Source: Chamaesiphon sp. (GTDB lineage: Bacteria; Cyanobacteriota; Cyanobacteriia; Cyanobacteriales; Chamaesiphonaceae). Taken from it: a stretch of DNA of 9,223 nt. The notes under the pieces are model-generated. The model did no database searches and was not told the origin of the DNA. It saw only the letters and a list, made by a program, of their open reading frames with translations. The position numbers were made by a program, and so were the translations under genes. The stretch is taken from positions 1 through 9,223 of the forward strand of contig JAJAZF010000368.1 in the NCBI GenBank assembly GCA_026785875.1, in the 5' to 3' direction. Numbering within the stretch: position 1 is the first letter of the stretch; every line of letters begins with the position of its first letter. Shown in pieces: positions 1 through 5,430 of the stretch.

Positions 1-49
1 CATCCAGTGTAGGATGATTGATGGCAACATGTGCGGGGTCTTTCTGCAC
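1..49 (-). CDS. Possible 5' end of a gene leaving the left edge
   Basis: On the minus strand the frame read from position 49 begins with GTG and gives VQKDPAHVAINHPTLD, which looks protein-like; an in-frame TAA lies about ten codons further upstream. There is no good ribosome binding site. A competing frame begins with ATG at position 30 and gives MLPSIILHWM. Either the gene starts here or this is non-coding spacer. I do not recognise a family from so few residues. Confidence 0.25.
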   Translation of the reverse strand, partial: MQKDPAHVAINHPTLD

Positions 50-76
50 AAAAAAATTGGCTCTGGGGAACGGTTG

Positions 77-105
77 TAATTATCCTCTAAAAAAAGATAA
101 TTATC
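77..105. promoter_or_regulatory. AT-rich inverted repeat and GATAATTATC palindrome
   Basis: TAATTATC (77-84) and GATAATTA (96-103) form a perfect 8-bp inverted repeat around an 11-base loop containing seven A. The right arm is part of a 10-bp perfect palindrome, GATAATTATC (96-105). GATAAT half-sites occur in Fur and Zur operators, so a metal-regulator site upstream of a leftward gene is possible, but this is inference. A simple hairpin downstream of the 146-aa gene is equally compatible. Confidence 0.3.
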
Positions 106-111
106 GATTAC

Positions 112-135
112 CTACGGTACGCTACGCGAACGAGG
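112..135. repeat. Short dispersed repeat with CGCTACGCGAACG core
   Basis: CTACGGTACGCTACGCGAAC plus the following bases matches a short GC-rich dispersed repeat that I recall as common in many cyanobacterial genomes. A related inverted copy with one inserted base, GCGTTCGCGTCAGCG, lies at 3852-3866. The repeat stands out from its AT-rich surroundings. Its function is not established. Confidence 0.45.
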
Positions 136-195
136 ATTGGTCTCTAAATCTATAATTATGTATATACCATCACAAAAAATCATTGAATTAATTTA

Positions 196-636
196 TCAGC
201 TAAACAATTCAAAAATTTGACGGCAAAATTCTTTTAACTTGTCAGCTATTTCTGGTTGAGGTTGAAGATCGCCTTCAAATTGCCAATCACTAACAGTTGA
301 TAACCGCCACTGTTTGCCCCGATAATCGAAGCCAGCAACTTCCAAACCAATAAAATTGCGTGTAGTTAGCTCAAAAGTACCGTCTGATATCGTCCTTGCG
401 TCTTCATAAAACCGAATCTGAACTAAGATACTTCGACTTTGCCACCGCCGACTCCAGCCAGGAAAATGAAAGCTAAAATCGATCGAGTCGGGATCGACTA
501 GATCTTGAGTATCAAGATCTTCAGCCCACGGTTTTAGATCTACTTTGGCATCGGGAAATTCACTCCGAAACAGACTGACGGCGGAGGCAATTTTACTAGC
601 GAGGGCGATATCAGTGGCTTGTTGAGCAGCGTTCAC
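196..636 (-). CDS. Unknown 146-aa protein
   Basis: The protein has no signal peptide or membrane segment and is predicted to be soluble. The first 25 residues look helical (MNAAQQATDI onward), the middle (about 50-120) has alternating hydrophobic strands rich in Trp and Phe (FHFPGW at 57-61, VQIRFYED, GLEVAGFDYRGKQW, WQFEGDL), and the last 20 residues form an amphipathic helix ending in ELFS. This suggests a small alpha/beta fold. The start is GTG at 634-636; an in-frame TAA lies five codons upstream, so it cannot extend much further, but there is no clear Shine-Dalgarno sequence. It is transcribed divergently from the aldolase gene with 171 bases between them. I do not recognise the family; it resembles uncharacterised conserved cyanobacterial proteins. 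Confidence 0.75.
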   Translation of the reverse strand: MNAAQQATDIALASKIASAVSLFRSEFPDAKVDLKPWAEDLDTQDLVDPDSIDFSFHFPGWSRRWQSRSILVQIRFYEDARTISDGTFELTTRNFIGLEVAGFDYRGKQWRLSTVSDWQFEGDLQPQPEIADKLKEFCRQIFELFS

Positions 637-675
637 AGTTGAGAGTTAAGAGTTCTAGCGATCGAGCATATGAGT

Positions 676-697
676 TGACAGTTGTTGAAGTCTGTCA
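676..697. promoter_or_regulatory. Inverted repeat TGACAG-N10-CTGTCA in divergent spacer
   Basis: TGACAG (676-681) and CTGTCA (692-697) form a perfect dyad with arms centred 16 bases apart, a geometry typical of a dimeric regulator site. The left arm overlaps a TTGACA (675-680) that could be a -35 box, but no -10 box sits at normal spacing. It lies between the divergent 146-aa gene and the aldolase gene and could serve either. No known regulator consensus was recognised. Confidence 0.3.
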
Positions 698-721
698 GCT
701 TGCGATTAAATAACCTAACCG

Positions 722-776
722 CTAGTCTAATCTGATTTCTCATGATTACAAGTTAATCTCAAAGTTATTAGACTAG
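722..776. promoter_or_regulatory. 10-bp inverted repeat with nested dyad upstream of aldolase
   Basis: CTAGTCTAAT (722-731) and ATTAGACTAG (767-776) are perfect reverse complements separated by 35 bases. Inside lies a smaller dyad, GATTA-N5-TAATC (744-758). The block ends about 30 bases before the aldolase start, where a promoter or leader would be expected. It could be an operator pair or a leader stem-loop; sequence alone does not decide. Confidence 0.35.
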
Positions 777-795
777 GGATATATCCGGTTGTGAT

Positions 796-800
796 GAGGA
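796..800 (+). promoter_or_regulatory. Ribosome binding site of the aldolase gene
   Basis: GAGGA at 796-800 is followed by seven bases and then ATG at 808. This is a good Shine-Dalgarno match at ideal spacing and fixes the start of the aldolase gene. Confidence 0.8.
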
Positions 801-807
801 TTAACCT

Positions 808-1830
808 ATGAGTACATACGCCCAGGAGTTGAGAGCTACCGCACAAGCAATGGTGGCACCTGGTAAAGGCATTTTAGCAATAGATGAGAGTAAAGGCACC
901 TGCGATCGACGGTTTGAGAAGCTGGGAATTCCCACCACGGAGGAACGCCGCCGCACATATCGGGAGTTAATTCTCACGACACCAGATCTAGCTGAATTTA
1001 TTAGTGGCGCAATTTTGTTTGATGAGACGATCCGACAATCGACTCAGGCGGGCGTTCCTTTCGTGCAAGTGATGCAGGAATCTGGGATGATTCCGGGGAT
1101 TAAAGTCGATCTCGGTACCAAGGATCTCGCAGGCTGTCAGGGCGAAAAGGTGACAGAGGGATTGGATGGATTGGGCGATCGCATTACCGAGTATTATCAA
1201 ATGGGTGCTCGGTTTGCCAAATGGCGTGGTGTAATTACGATCGCGGATGATATTCCTAGTGAGACTTGTTTGGTTGCCAATGCTCATGCGCTGGCGCGAT
1301 ATGCTGCGCTTTGTCAAGCCGGAGGGCTAGTGCCAATGGTAGAAGCCGAAGTGCTAATTGATGGCGAACATTCGATCGAACGTTGCTACGAAGTCACCGA
1401 GCGCACCTTACAAATCGTGTTCGAGCAGTTAAGGTTGAATCGGGTAGAGTTAGACAAAATGATTCTCAAGCCCAGTATGGTAATTTCTGGCTCTAATTGT
1501 CCGGTGCAAGCAAGTATCGAACAGGTTGCCCAAATGACAGTCAACTGTCTCCGTAATAACGTGCCTGTTGCCGTTCCAGGCATTGCCTTTCTATCCGGTG
1601 GACAAAGTAATGAGCACGCCACAGCACATTTAAATCTCATTCATGCTAAGTTTGGTACTCAATGTCCGTGGACGATCACCTTCTCTTACGCTCGTGCAAT
1701 CCAACAACCCGCACTCGATTATTGGCACGGTGATGATGCAAATATCCCCATCGCCCAACAACTTCTCTACCATCGCGCCAAGCTAAATGGAGCCGCTAGT
1801 ATCGGGCATTACAGCTCAGACATGGAATAG
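808..1830 (+). CDS. fda: Class I fructose-bisphosphate aldolase
   Basis: This cytoplasmic enzyme cleaves fructose-1,6-bisphosphate to glyceraldehyde-3-phosphate and dihydroxyacetone phosphate, and catalyses the reverse, in glycolysis, gluconeogenesis and the Calvin cycle. The Schiff-base class is clear from full-length similarity to the eukaryotic-type aldolase: GILAIDES at 21-28 with Asp26, Lys99 in GIKVD, Lys138 in FAKWR, Glu179 and Glu181 in MVEAEVL, the Schiff-base lysine Lys221 in ILKPSMV, and phosphate-binding SGG at 263-265. All catalytic residues are present. The length, 340 aa, is slightly shorter than animal enzymes (about 363) and the C-terminus, HYSSDME, lacks their terminal Tyr. 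The start is fixed by GAGGA seven bases upstream. Cyanobacteria generally also carry a class II enzyme, so this one may be secondary. It appears monocistronic. The symbol fda is also written fbaB. Confidence 0.97.
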   Translation: MSTYAQELRATAQAMVAPGKGILAIDESKGTCDRRFEKLGIPTTEERRRTYRELILTTPDLAEFISGAILFDETIRQSTQAGVPFVQVMQESGMIPGIKVDLGTKDLAGCQGEKVTEGLDGLGDRITEYYQMGARFAKWRGVITIADDIPSETCLVANAHALARYAALCQAGGLVPMVEAEVLIDGEHSIERCYEVTERTLQIVFEQLRLNRVELDKMILKPSMVISGSNCPVQASIEQVAQMTVNCLRNNVPVAVPGIAFLSGGQSNEHATAHLNLIHAKFGTQCPWTITFSYARAIQQPALDYWHGDDANIPIAQQLLYHRAKLNGAASIGHYSSDME

Positions 1831-1884
1831 TCGGTGAGGTTTAGCGATGGGGTTTTGCGGCAATCGAGTATCTTTTAACAAAGA

Positions 1885-1920
1885 GCAGGGGTTTAAATCC
1901 CCCACCGTTTAGGTGGATTG
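1885..1920. repeat. Hairpin resembling the end of an IS200/IS605-type element
   Basis: GCAGGGGTTTAAATCCCCC runs into a hairpin CCACC-GTTTA-GGTGG (1902-1916), flanked by AAT and ATT that can pair across a three-base bulge. A C-rich stem with a TTTA loop of this kind is what I recall from the right ends of TnpB-bearing IS200/IS605 elements and their small non-autonomous derivatives in cyanobacteria. No transposase or TnpB is present nearby, so at most this is a remnant or a passive element. Confidence 0.3.
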
Positions 1921-1925
1921 TGCTT

Positions 1926-1998
1926 GGTGCCTTTTCATGGACAACTGGGCGGGTCCCCCGACCAGTGGGGAACCCGTCCGAAAAGGCATCCGCTTTTT
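1926..1998 (+). terminator. Large palindromic hairpin followed by a T run; possible aldolase terminator
   Basis: TGCCTTTTC (1928-1936) pairs perfectly with GAAAAGGCA (1980-1988); the stem continues inward after a two-base bulge with GGAC (1939-1942) and GTCC (1976-1979). The apical part can fold further, either ACTGG/CCAGT (1944-1948, 1962-1966) or GGGT/ACCC. TTTTT follows at 1994-1998. The block could end aldolase transcription about 100-170 bases after the stop codon, but it also looks like a dispersed palindromic repeat, so the terminator role is inferred. Confidence 0.45.
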
Positions 1999-2004
1999 AA
2001 GGTG

Positions 2005-2020
2005 CTGGGCGGGGGACAAA
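2005..2020. repeat. 16-base repeat core CTGGGCGGGGGACAAA, copy 1
   Basis: This 16-mer recurs exactly at 4794-4809. Variants beginning CTGGGCGGG also occur in this spacer at 1945-1953 and 2081-2089, so the spacer is a mosaic of related GC-rich units. The neighbouring ACCCAATTATC (2051-2061) also recurs, at 4777-4787. Confidence 0.7.
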
Positions 2021-2079
2021 GCCTTGCATGTCTAAATCCCCATCTTAAAAACCCAATTATCTGCTTGGTGCAACACATT

Positions 2080-2122
2080 GCTGGGCGGGGAACCCGCCTA
2101 GCACGGAGGGAACCTCCGCGTG
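2080..2122. repeat. Two back-to-back hairpins with GAA loops
   Basis: GCTGGGCGGG (2080-2089) pairs with CCCGCCTAGC (2093-2102), ten pairs including one G-T, across a GAA loop. It is followed directly by CACGGAGG (2102-2109) pairing with CCTCCGCGTG (2113-2122), with a two-base bulge, again across a GAA loop. The identical loops and shared boundary suggest a tandem stem-loop repeat unit. It lies between the convergent aldolase and glycoside hydrolase genes and could act in transcript ends in either direction. Confidence 0.65.
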
Positions 2123-2132
2123 ATTGCATCCG

Positions 2133-2160
2133 CAATTATCAATTATCAATTATCAATTAA
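2133..2160. repeat. Four tandem CAATTAT heptamers
   Basis: CAATTAT is repeated at 2133, 2140 and 2147, and a fourth unit at 2154 reads CAATTAA. This is a short tandemly repeated repetitive sequence of the heptamer type known from cyanobacteria. It ends eight bases before the stop codon of the glycoside hydrolase gene. A degenerate relative, CAATTATTAATTATT, occurs at 4821-4835. Confidence 0.85.
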
Positions 2161-2168
2161 ATTAATAA

Positions 2169-3152
2169 CTACATATCGATCGAGTAACTGCTAAAGTCCC
2201 GATCGACATGTCGTAAACCAGTCTGAACACCACTGCGACGAATACCACCAGTAGTGATGTCAAAACCCACAATTTCCCCATTGAGTTCGGGGATGATTCT
2301 ACAAGCATAAAGTTGCGAAGTTTCGGGTAATAAAACTGTAGGATTCGCCGCTGTAAAATCAAATAAAGATGATGAGAAAAGACCCTGTAACCCACCACTT
2401 TGTTGGGTATTAGGTGCAAAATCATATTTTGCCCATGTGCTATATACCAGCGCATAGTCATCGGCTTCAGTGCGATATAATTGAGGCACTTCCATTTCTG
2501 CATAGAAGCCAGGTTGACAAATTGAAGGCAGACATTCCCAATCTTCAAAGCTATTATTTTCAGCTTTGAGTAAAGCTACAGAACCCTTTTTCCCTAATGG
2601 TTTAGTCGGATCTTTAGCTGATAGCAACATATAAATTTGTTCTTGGTGTCGGAATAAAAATGGGTCGCGCCAAGCGTGACTGGTGAGATTTTCAGGAACA
2701 TGCTGAAGTTCATATGGAGCCTTGGGTTGAATCCGCACACTCGGAATCCGAAACCAGCGATCGAAGCTCTGAATATGGTGAGTAAATGCTACACCAACAT
2801 TTTGCGTCATCCCATCATGTGTCGCTTGATTTCTGGATGTATAAAACATCAAAAATCCCCCGTTAATTTTGATAATATCCCCACTCCAAATTGAGGTATC
2901 ATCCCAACCATGAGGATCGGCACCCAATACTCGATCGCTAATCCAATCGATCGTCAAAAAGTCTTTGGTAGTCGCATATCCTACCTGCGAACTCAGGTGA
3001 TGCTTATCATCAGCAACCAATGCGCGATCGGCATTTAGATAAAATAGATGAAAAATTCCGGTGTCTGGTTCGAAATAATACCAAAAATCCCAAACATGGC
3101 GATCGGGGTGTTGGAGCGTAGGATAGCTAAATTCTGGAGCGAGAGTAGGCAT
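2169..3152 (-). CDS. Glycoside hydrolase, GH32/GH68-like five-bladed beta-propeller (putative beta-fructosidase)
   Basis: The motifs fit the five-bladed propeller hydrolases that act on fructosyl or related sugar bonds: VWDFW at 20-24 with Asp22 as likely nucleophile, a GYATTKDFLTIDW segment (58-70) like the GH32 'GHA.S.DL..W' blade, SIWSGD at 87-92, WRDPF at 161-165 (the RDP transition-state stabiliser), and EMEVPQL at 219-225 where Glu221 is the likely acid/base (EC[P] motif in GH32). No signal peptide is visible, so the protein is probably cytoplasmic. At 327 aa it lacks the C-terminal beta-sandwich of standard GH32 enzymes. The substrate is unknown; sucrose or fructan breakdown is a guess, and GH43 is an alternative. 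It starts at ATG with only a weak GGTAG upstream, is convergent with the aldolase gene, and has no sugar transporter beside it. Confidence 0.75.
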   Translation of the reverse strand: MPTLAPEFSYPTLQHPDRHVWDFWYYFEPDTGIFHLFYLNADRALVADDKHHLSSQVGYATTKDFLTIDWISDRVLGADPHGWDDTSIWSGDIIKINGGFLMFYTSRNQATHDGMTQNVGVAFTHHIQSFDRWFRIPSVRIQPKAPYELQHVPENLTSHAWRDPFLFRHQEQIYMLLSAKDPTKPLGKKGSVALLKAENNSFEDWECLPSICQPGFYAEMEVPQLYRTEADDYALVYSTWAKYDFAPNTQQSGGLQGLFSSSLFDFTAANPTVLLPETSQLYACRIIPELNGEIVGFDITTGGIRRSGVQTGLRHVDRDFSSYSIDM

Positions 3153-3785
3153 TTTCTACCAATTCAAAATACAAGATTGGATAATTAATTCGTCATAAAA
3201 CTTTCACAGTCAAAATACTTGCGAATTGGACAAGCATTTTTAGGCTGCGAGAAAACAGAGTAGCAATTGGAGCGCGGTGGAGGTCAGTAATTATTCACTT
3301 ACAAGCAATGAATGATTTTAGCTGAATAAGTTTCAACTTTTGTGAAAATTTATTCTCGCAGATTTGACTACAAGTCAGCCAATCCATCACTAATGCCTAC
3401 CGCCACGATGTAATCGGTCTTTATACTGATGAAGCTAGAAACCTGGAACTATTTATCCTTTCACTCTTGGCAAATTGCTGGGAATGTTAGAAATTACCTA
3501 CAGATATAGAGATTTAAGATCTGTGCGGACACCAAGTTGTAGATCGGGTGTACCATATATCAATATTTCAGTAGGCAATAAGGGGTGGTGATAATTTAGC
3601 ATACCCAACTTATCATACTAATCGATCGAAATTAGAGCGAAAAATAGATATAAATTAAATTAATTGCGATCTTGTAGCCATCAGGGATAAAGGGATGGTT
3701 GGAGGGGGTGTTTGAACCTCTGGTTCGAGTGCATCTACTGATGAGGCAAAATGCGCGCCGATCTAGGATCTTAACTGCCCAACGA
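3153..3785. other. Long spacer with no convincing gene
   Basis: This AT-rich stretch separates the divergent glycoside hydrolase and S14 genes. I found no long reading frame, tRNA or rRNA. The best coding trace is a frame without a start codon after a TGA near 3365, about 36 codons long, containing AYRHDVIGLYTDEARNLEL and ending at TAG near 3490; it could be a relic but is too short to call. GAACC-TCT-GGTTC near 3714-3726 forms a small hairpin. Promoters of both flanking genes should lie at its ends. Confidence 0.5.
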
Positions 3786-3815
3786 TAGACAAATCACCCT
3801 AATATATTGTATGAT
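3786..3815 (+). promoter_or_regulatory. Candidate rpsN promoter
   Basis: TAGACA (3786-3791) and TATGAT (3810-3815) are separated by 18 bases, a fair sigma-70-type match. Transcription would start near 3822, giving a leader of about 117 bases before rpsN. A TTGACA at 3823-3828 has no convincing -10 at normal distance, so I prefer the upstream pair. Confidence 0.45.
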
Positions 3816-3832
3816 AGAGTGTTTGACACTCT
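3816..3832. promoter_or_regulatory. Perfect dyad AGAGTGT-TTG-ACACTCT at the predicted rpsN start site
   Basis: A 7-bp perfect inverted repeat with a three-base centre follows directly after the candidate -10 box and covers the expected transcription start. That placement suits a repressor operator, or a hairpin at the very 5' end of the transcript. It matches no regulator consensus I recognise. Confidence 0.4.
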
Positions 3833-3837
3833 TGTAA

Positions 3838-3868
3838 TGCGCTTTTGACTAGCGTTCGCGTCAGCGCA
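3838..3868. repeat. Bulged hairpin containing a dispersed repeat, rpsN leader
   Basis: TGCGC (3838-3842) and TGAC (3846-3849) pair with GTCA (3860-3863) and GCGCA (3864-3868), leaving a TTT bulge and the loop TAGCGTTCGC. The loop side carries GCGTTCGCGTCAGCG, an inverted relative of the repeat at 112-135. If the promoter above is right, this stem-loop is in the S14 mRNA leader. Confidence 0.45.
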
Positions 3869-3938
3869 CCGCCCAATCGGGTTTGCGTAGCTCGACAAGA
3901 GCCGCTCAGATTTTTTGTAAATAGAGAATTTTAGACAC

Positions 3939-4241
3939 ATGGCGAAGAAAAGCATGATCGAGCGGCAAAAAAACCGCGAACTAACAGTAGCAAAATATGC
4001 AGATAAACGGCAAGCTTTGTTAGAAGAGTTCAGAAAGGCACCTACACCCCAAGCAAGATTTGCGATTCACCGCAAAATCCAACAATTACCTCGCGATAGT
4101 GCACCTACTCGGCTGCACAATCGTTGTTGGGTAACTGGTCGTCCCCGTGGATACTACCGTGACTTCGGTTTATCCCGTAACGTACTGCGTGAATGGGCAC
4201 ACCAAGGTCTATTACCTGGCGTAGTTAAATCTAGCTGGTAA
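3939..4241 (+). CDS. rpsN: 30S ribosomal protein S14
   Basis: S14 binds the 3' domain of 16S rRNA late in assembly and sits in the head of the small subunit. The S14 signature is complete at 58-80, RLHNRCWVTG followed by RPRGYYRDFGLSR, and the C-terminus LLPGVVKSSW is typical. At 100 aa, with a single Cys and no CxxC pair, it is the zinc-independent long form usual in cyanobacteria and plastids, so it is not a zinc-starvation paralogue by sequence. The N-terminus MAKKSMIERQ is standard and fixes the start although no strong Shine-Dalgarno sequence precedes it (only AGAG about 12 bases upstream). As in other cyanobacteria it stands alone and not in the large ribosomal protein cluster. A long leader with dyads and two hairpins after the stop suggest a monocistronic unit. 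Confidence 0.98.
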   Translation: MAKKSMIERQKNRELTVAKYADKRQALLEEFRKAPTPQARFAIHRKIQQLPRDSAPTRLHNRCWVTGRPRGYYRDFGLSRNVLREWAHQGLLPGVVKSSW

Positions 4242-4254
4242 TTACACCAGTGCT

Positions 4255-4310
4255 GGGTAATAGGCTCTTTACCTATTCCCCTGCTGGTCGGTTCACCCGA
4301 CCAATATTCT
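4255..4310 (+). terminator. Tandem hairpins after rpsN
   Basis: The first hairpin is GGG-(T)-AATAGG (4255-4264) with CCTATTCCC (4272-4280). The second is TGGTCGG (4285-4291) with CCGACCA (4297-4303) around the loop TTCAC. The T-rich but not continuous ATATTCTCTATTTATT follows. It lies between the convergent rpsN and 110-aa genes and may terminate both. Confidence 0.55.
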
Positions 4311-4317
4311 CTATTTA

Positions 4318-4650
4318 TTAGTTGCCGCAACAGCGGTTGTCAATTCCTAAACTCTCTAAAATTAAGTCGCTCACGGCGTTAGCGACGGTGAATTCACCAA
4401 AAAAGCTTTCTTGAAAATTGAATGCTTGCATTTCTGTGACGATGGCAATCACCAGGGCACCCAAATCATTTTCGCCTTCCATCCGCTGACGAGTGTAGAT
4501 TTGAGCGGCGCGAAGAGCGATTGTGGCGTTAATAGACTCAGGTATAAATTCTCGATCGAGCCACATTTTTAGAGATGATTGGAGCCAGACTCCTTCTTCG
4601 ATTGCGTCAGTGGCTGGCAATAAAGTAATCGCTCCGATCGGTTCTGTCAT
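4318..4650 (-). CDS. Conserved-looking 110-aa cyanobacterial protein
   Basis: This is a small acidic soluble protein, probably mostly helical. Landmarks are ATDAIEEGVWLQSSLKMWLD at 13-32, a predicted amphipathic helix with two Trp, AAQIYTRQRMEGENDLGALV at 48-67, the strongly patterned FFGEFTVANAVSDLILESLG at 83-102, and a C-terminal Cys pair, RCCGN. There is no signal peptide or transmembrane segment. I recall very similar uncharacterised proteins across cyanobacteria, but no function. The ATG at 4648-4650 gives a natural start; the ribosome binding site is weak. It is convergent with rpsN, 76 bases away, and 176 bases downstream of the four-cysteine gene on the same strand. An intervening nested hairpin suggests separate transcription. 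Confidence 0.8.
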   Translation of the reverse strand: MTEPIGAITLLPATDAIEEGVWLQSSLKMWLDREFIPESINATIALRAAQIYTRQRMEGENDLGALVIAIVTEMQAFNFQESFFGEFTVANAVSDLILESLGIDNRCCGN

Positions 4651-4764
4651 TCGTAACTACCAACTACGATCTATTCAAAGGTGAATAAGATTGATTGTTG
4701 CACTCCGTTCCAGGTAATTACAAGACCAAGTAACTAAATTTAACGAACAACAGCGGTTGAAATC

Positions 4765-4816
4765 CACAGCATCACAACCCAATTATCGCCCTTCTGGGCG
4801 GGGGACAAACGCTGTG
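4765..4816. repeat. Nested hairpin repeat after the four-cysteine gene, with 16-base core copy 2
   Basis: CACAGC (4765-4770) pairs with GCTGTG (4811-4816), enclosing a tight hairpin CGCCC-TTCT-GGGCG (4787-4800). It contains ACCCAATTATC (4777-4787) and CTGGGCGGGGGACAAA (4794-4809), both found exactly in the 2005-2061 repeat region. Read on the minus strand it starts ten bases after the stop codon of the 92-aa gene, so it may serve as its transcript end. Confidence 0.6.
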
Positions 4817-4826
4817 CTATCAATTA

Positions 4827-5105
4827 TTAATTATTCGCCCCTACCGAGCTGTTACTTAATTCGAGCTTCGCAAGACTGTGGAGTTGCTCTTCGTGCAGAT
4901 GCTGAGGTATTTCCAACTGTCGATTGGCAATTGCTAGCTCTTGAGCATCCCAACTGTTGGCAAATGCGGGTAGACCCAACTGACATGATTTCCAGTCGCT
5001 GCGAACAGATACACCAAGTTGCTGACATGCGCCTCCATGTAGTCCCTCTGGTCGATAGAAACGACAGTAGCGACATGCAGAAGTAAGACAATTTTGGGTG
5101 GTCAT
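4827..5105 (-). CDS. Small four-cysteine protein, likely metal-binding
   Basis: The N-terminal half carries ACRYCRFYRPEG (10-21), GGACQQLGV (24-32) and WKSCQLGLPAFANSW (38-52). Four cysteines, Cys11, Cys14, Cys27 and Cys41, are spaced C-x2-C-x12-C-x13-C, which suits a zinc site or an iron-sulfur cluster. The tail from about residue 55 is hydrophilic and poorly patterned, ending SSVGANN. There is no signal peptide, so it should be cytoplasmic. I recall proteins with the same CRYCR-PEG-GG-C-WK-C pattern in many cyanobacteria, all without assigned function. The start is the ATG at 5103-5105; no strong Shine-Dalgarno sequence precedes it. Two other frames across this region are also open, but the conserved pattern supports this one. 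Confidence 0.8.
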   Translation of the reverse strand: MTTQNCLTSACRYCRFYRPEGLHGGACQQLGVSVRSDWKSCQLGLPAFANSWDAQELAIANRQLEIPQHLHEEQLHSLAKLELSNSSVGANN

Positions 5106-5430
5106 CAGCTTTACTTTTTGGAGAGGATCAAATCCAATTATTTCCTACTATTATTATCACCGATCCCCATTTAGCTAAAAATGGCAGCGATCGCTTATCC
5201 CATCTAGCTTATAGCGATCCCCACCGCATTTAGAACTTTAGATTGTCTTTAGATTCAGTTGTTAAGTCCAAATATTTATTGAATATTCAGTATCTACACG
5301 GACATCGTTTGTTCATAGTCAATATTGTGAGCAATCCACTTAAAACAGCCAGGGATCGCCGAAAACTAACGATCGAGCATCGCTCCTATTTGAAATTCTC
5401 CGATTAAAAAAGATTTTGATTGGATTAGGA
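5106..5430. other. Spacer between dciA and the four-cysteine gene
   Basis: These 325 bases contain no gene I can support. They hold a full HIP1 octamer GCGATCGC at 5187-5194 and AT-rich stretches such as TATTTATTGAATATTC near 5273-5288 that may belong to the promoter of the leftward four-cysteine gene. No clear -35/-10 pair was identified. Confidence 0.5.

Noticed and set aside
1918..2160. 80-codon plus-strand frame in the repeat spacer
   Set aside because: It is made of palindromic and tandem repeat DNA, with Gly/Arg/Pro-rich translation and no ribosome binding site.
1885..2160. CRISPR array
   Set aside because: The repeats are of different kinds and adjacent; there are no regularly spaced identical repeats with unique spacers, and no cas genes.
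3710..3745. tRNA-like GGTTCGAGT (T-loop consensus), and GGTTCAAAC on the other strand
   Set aside because: Neither strand gives a T stem that pairs around the loop, nor an acceptor or anticodon stem at proper distance; the bases instead form a small GAACC-TCT-GGTTC hairpin.
3738..3764. Hammerhead-ribozyme-like core CTGATGA followed by a GGC...GCC stem
   Set aside because: The obligatory GAAA after stem II is absent (GATC is found) and no matching stem III or cleavage triplet is seen.
3890..3916. GCTC-GACAA-GAGC followed by six T, a possible attenuator before rpsN
   Set aside because: The stem is only four pairs and ends eight bases before the T run, too weak and too distant for an intrinsic terminator.
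4757..5086. Plus-strand 109-codon frame and a second minus-strand frame over the four-cysteine gene
   Set aside because: They overlap a frame with a recognisable cysteine pattern, and their own translations show no family-like pattern.
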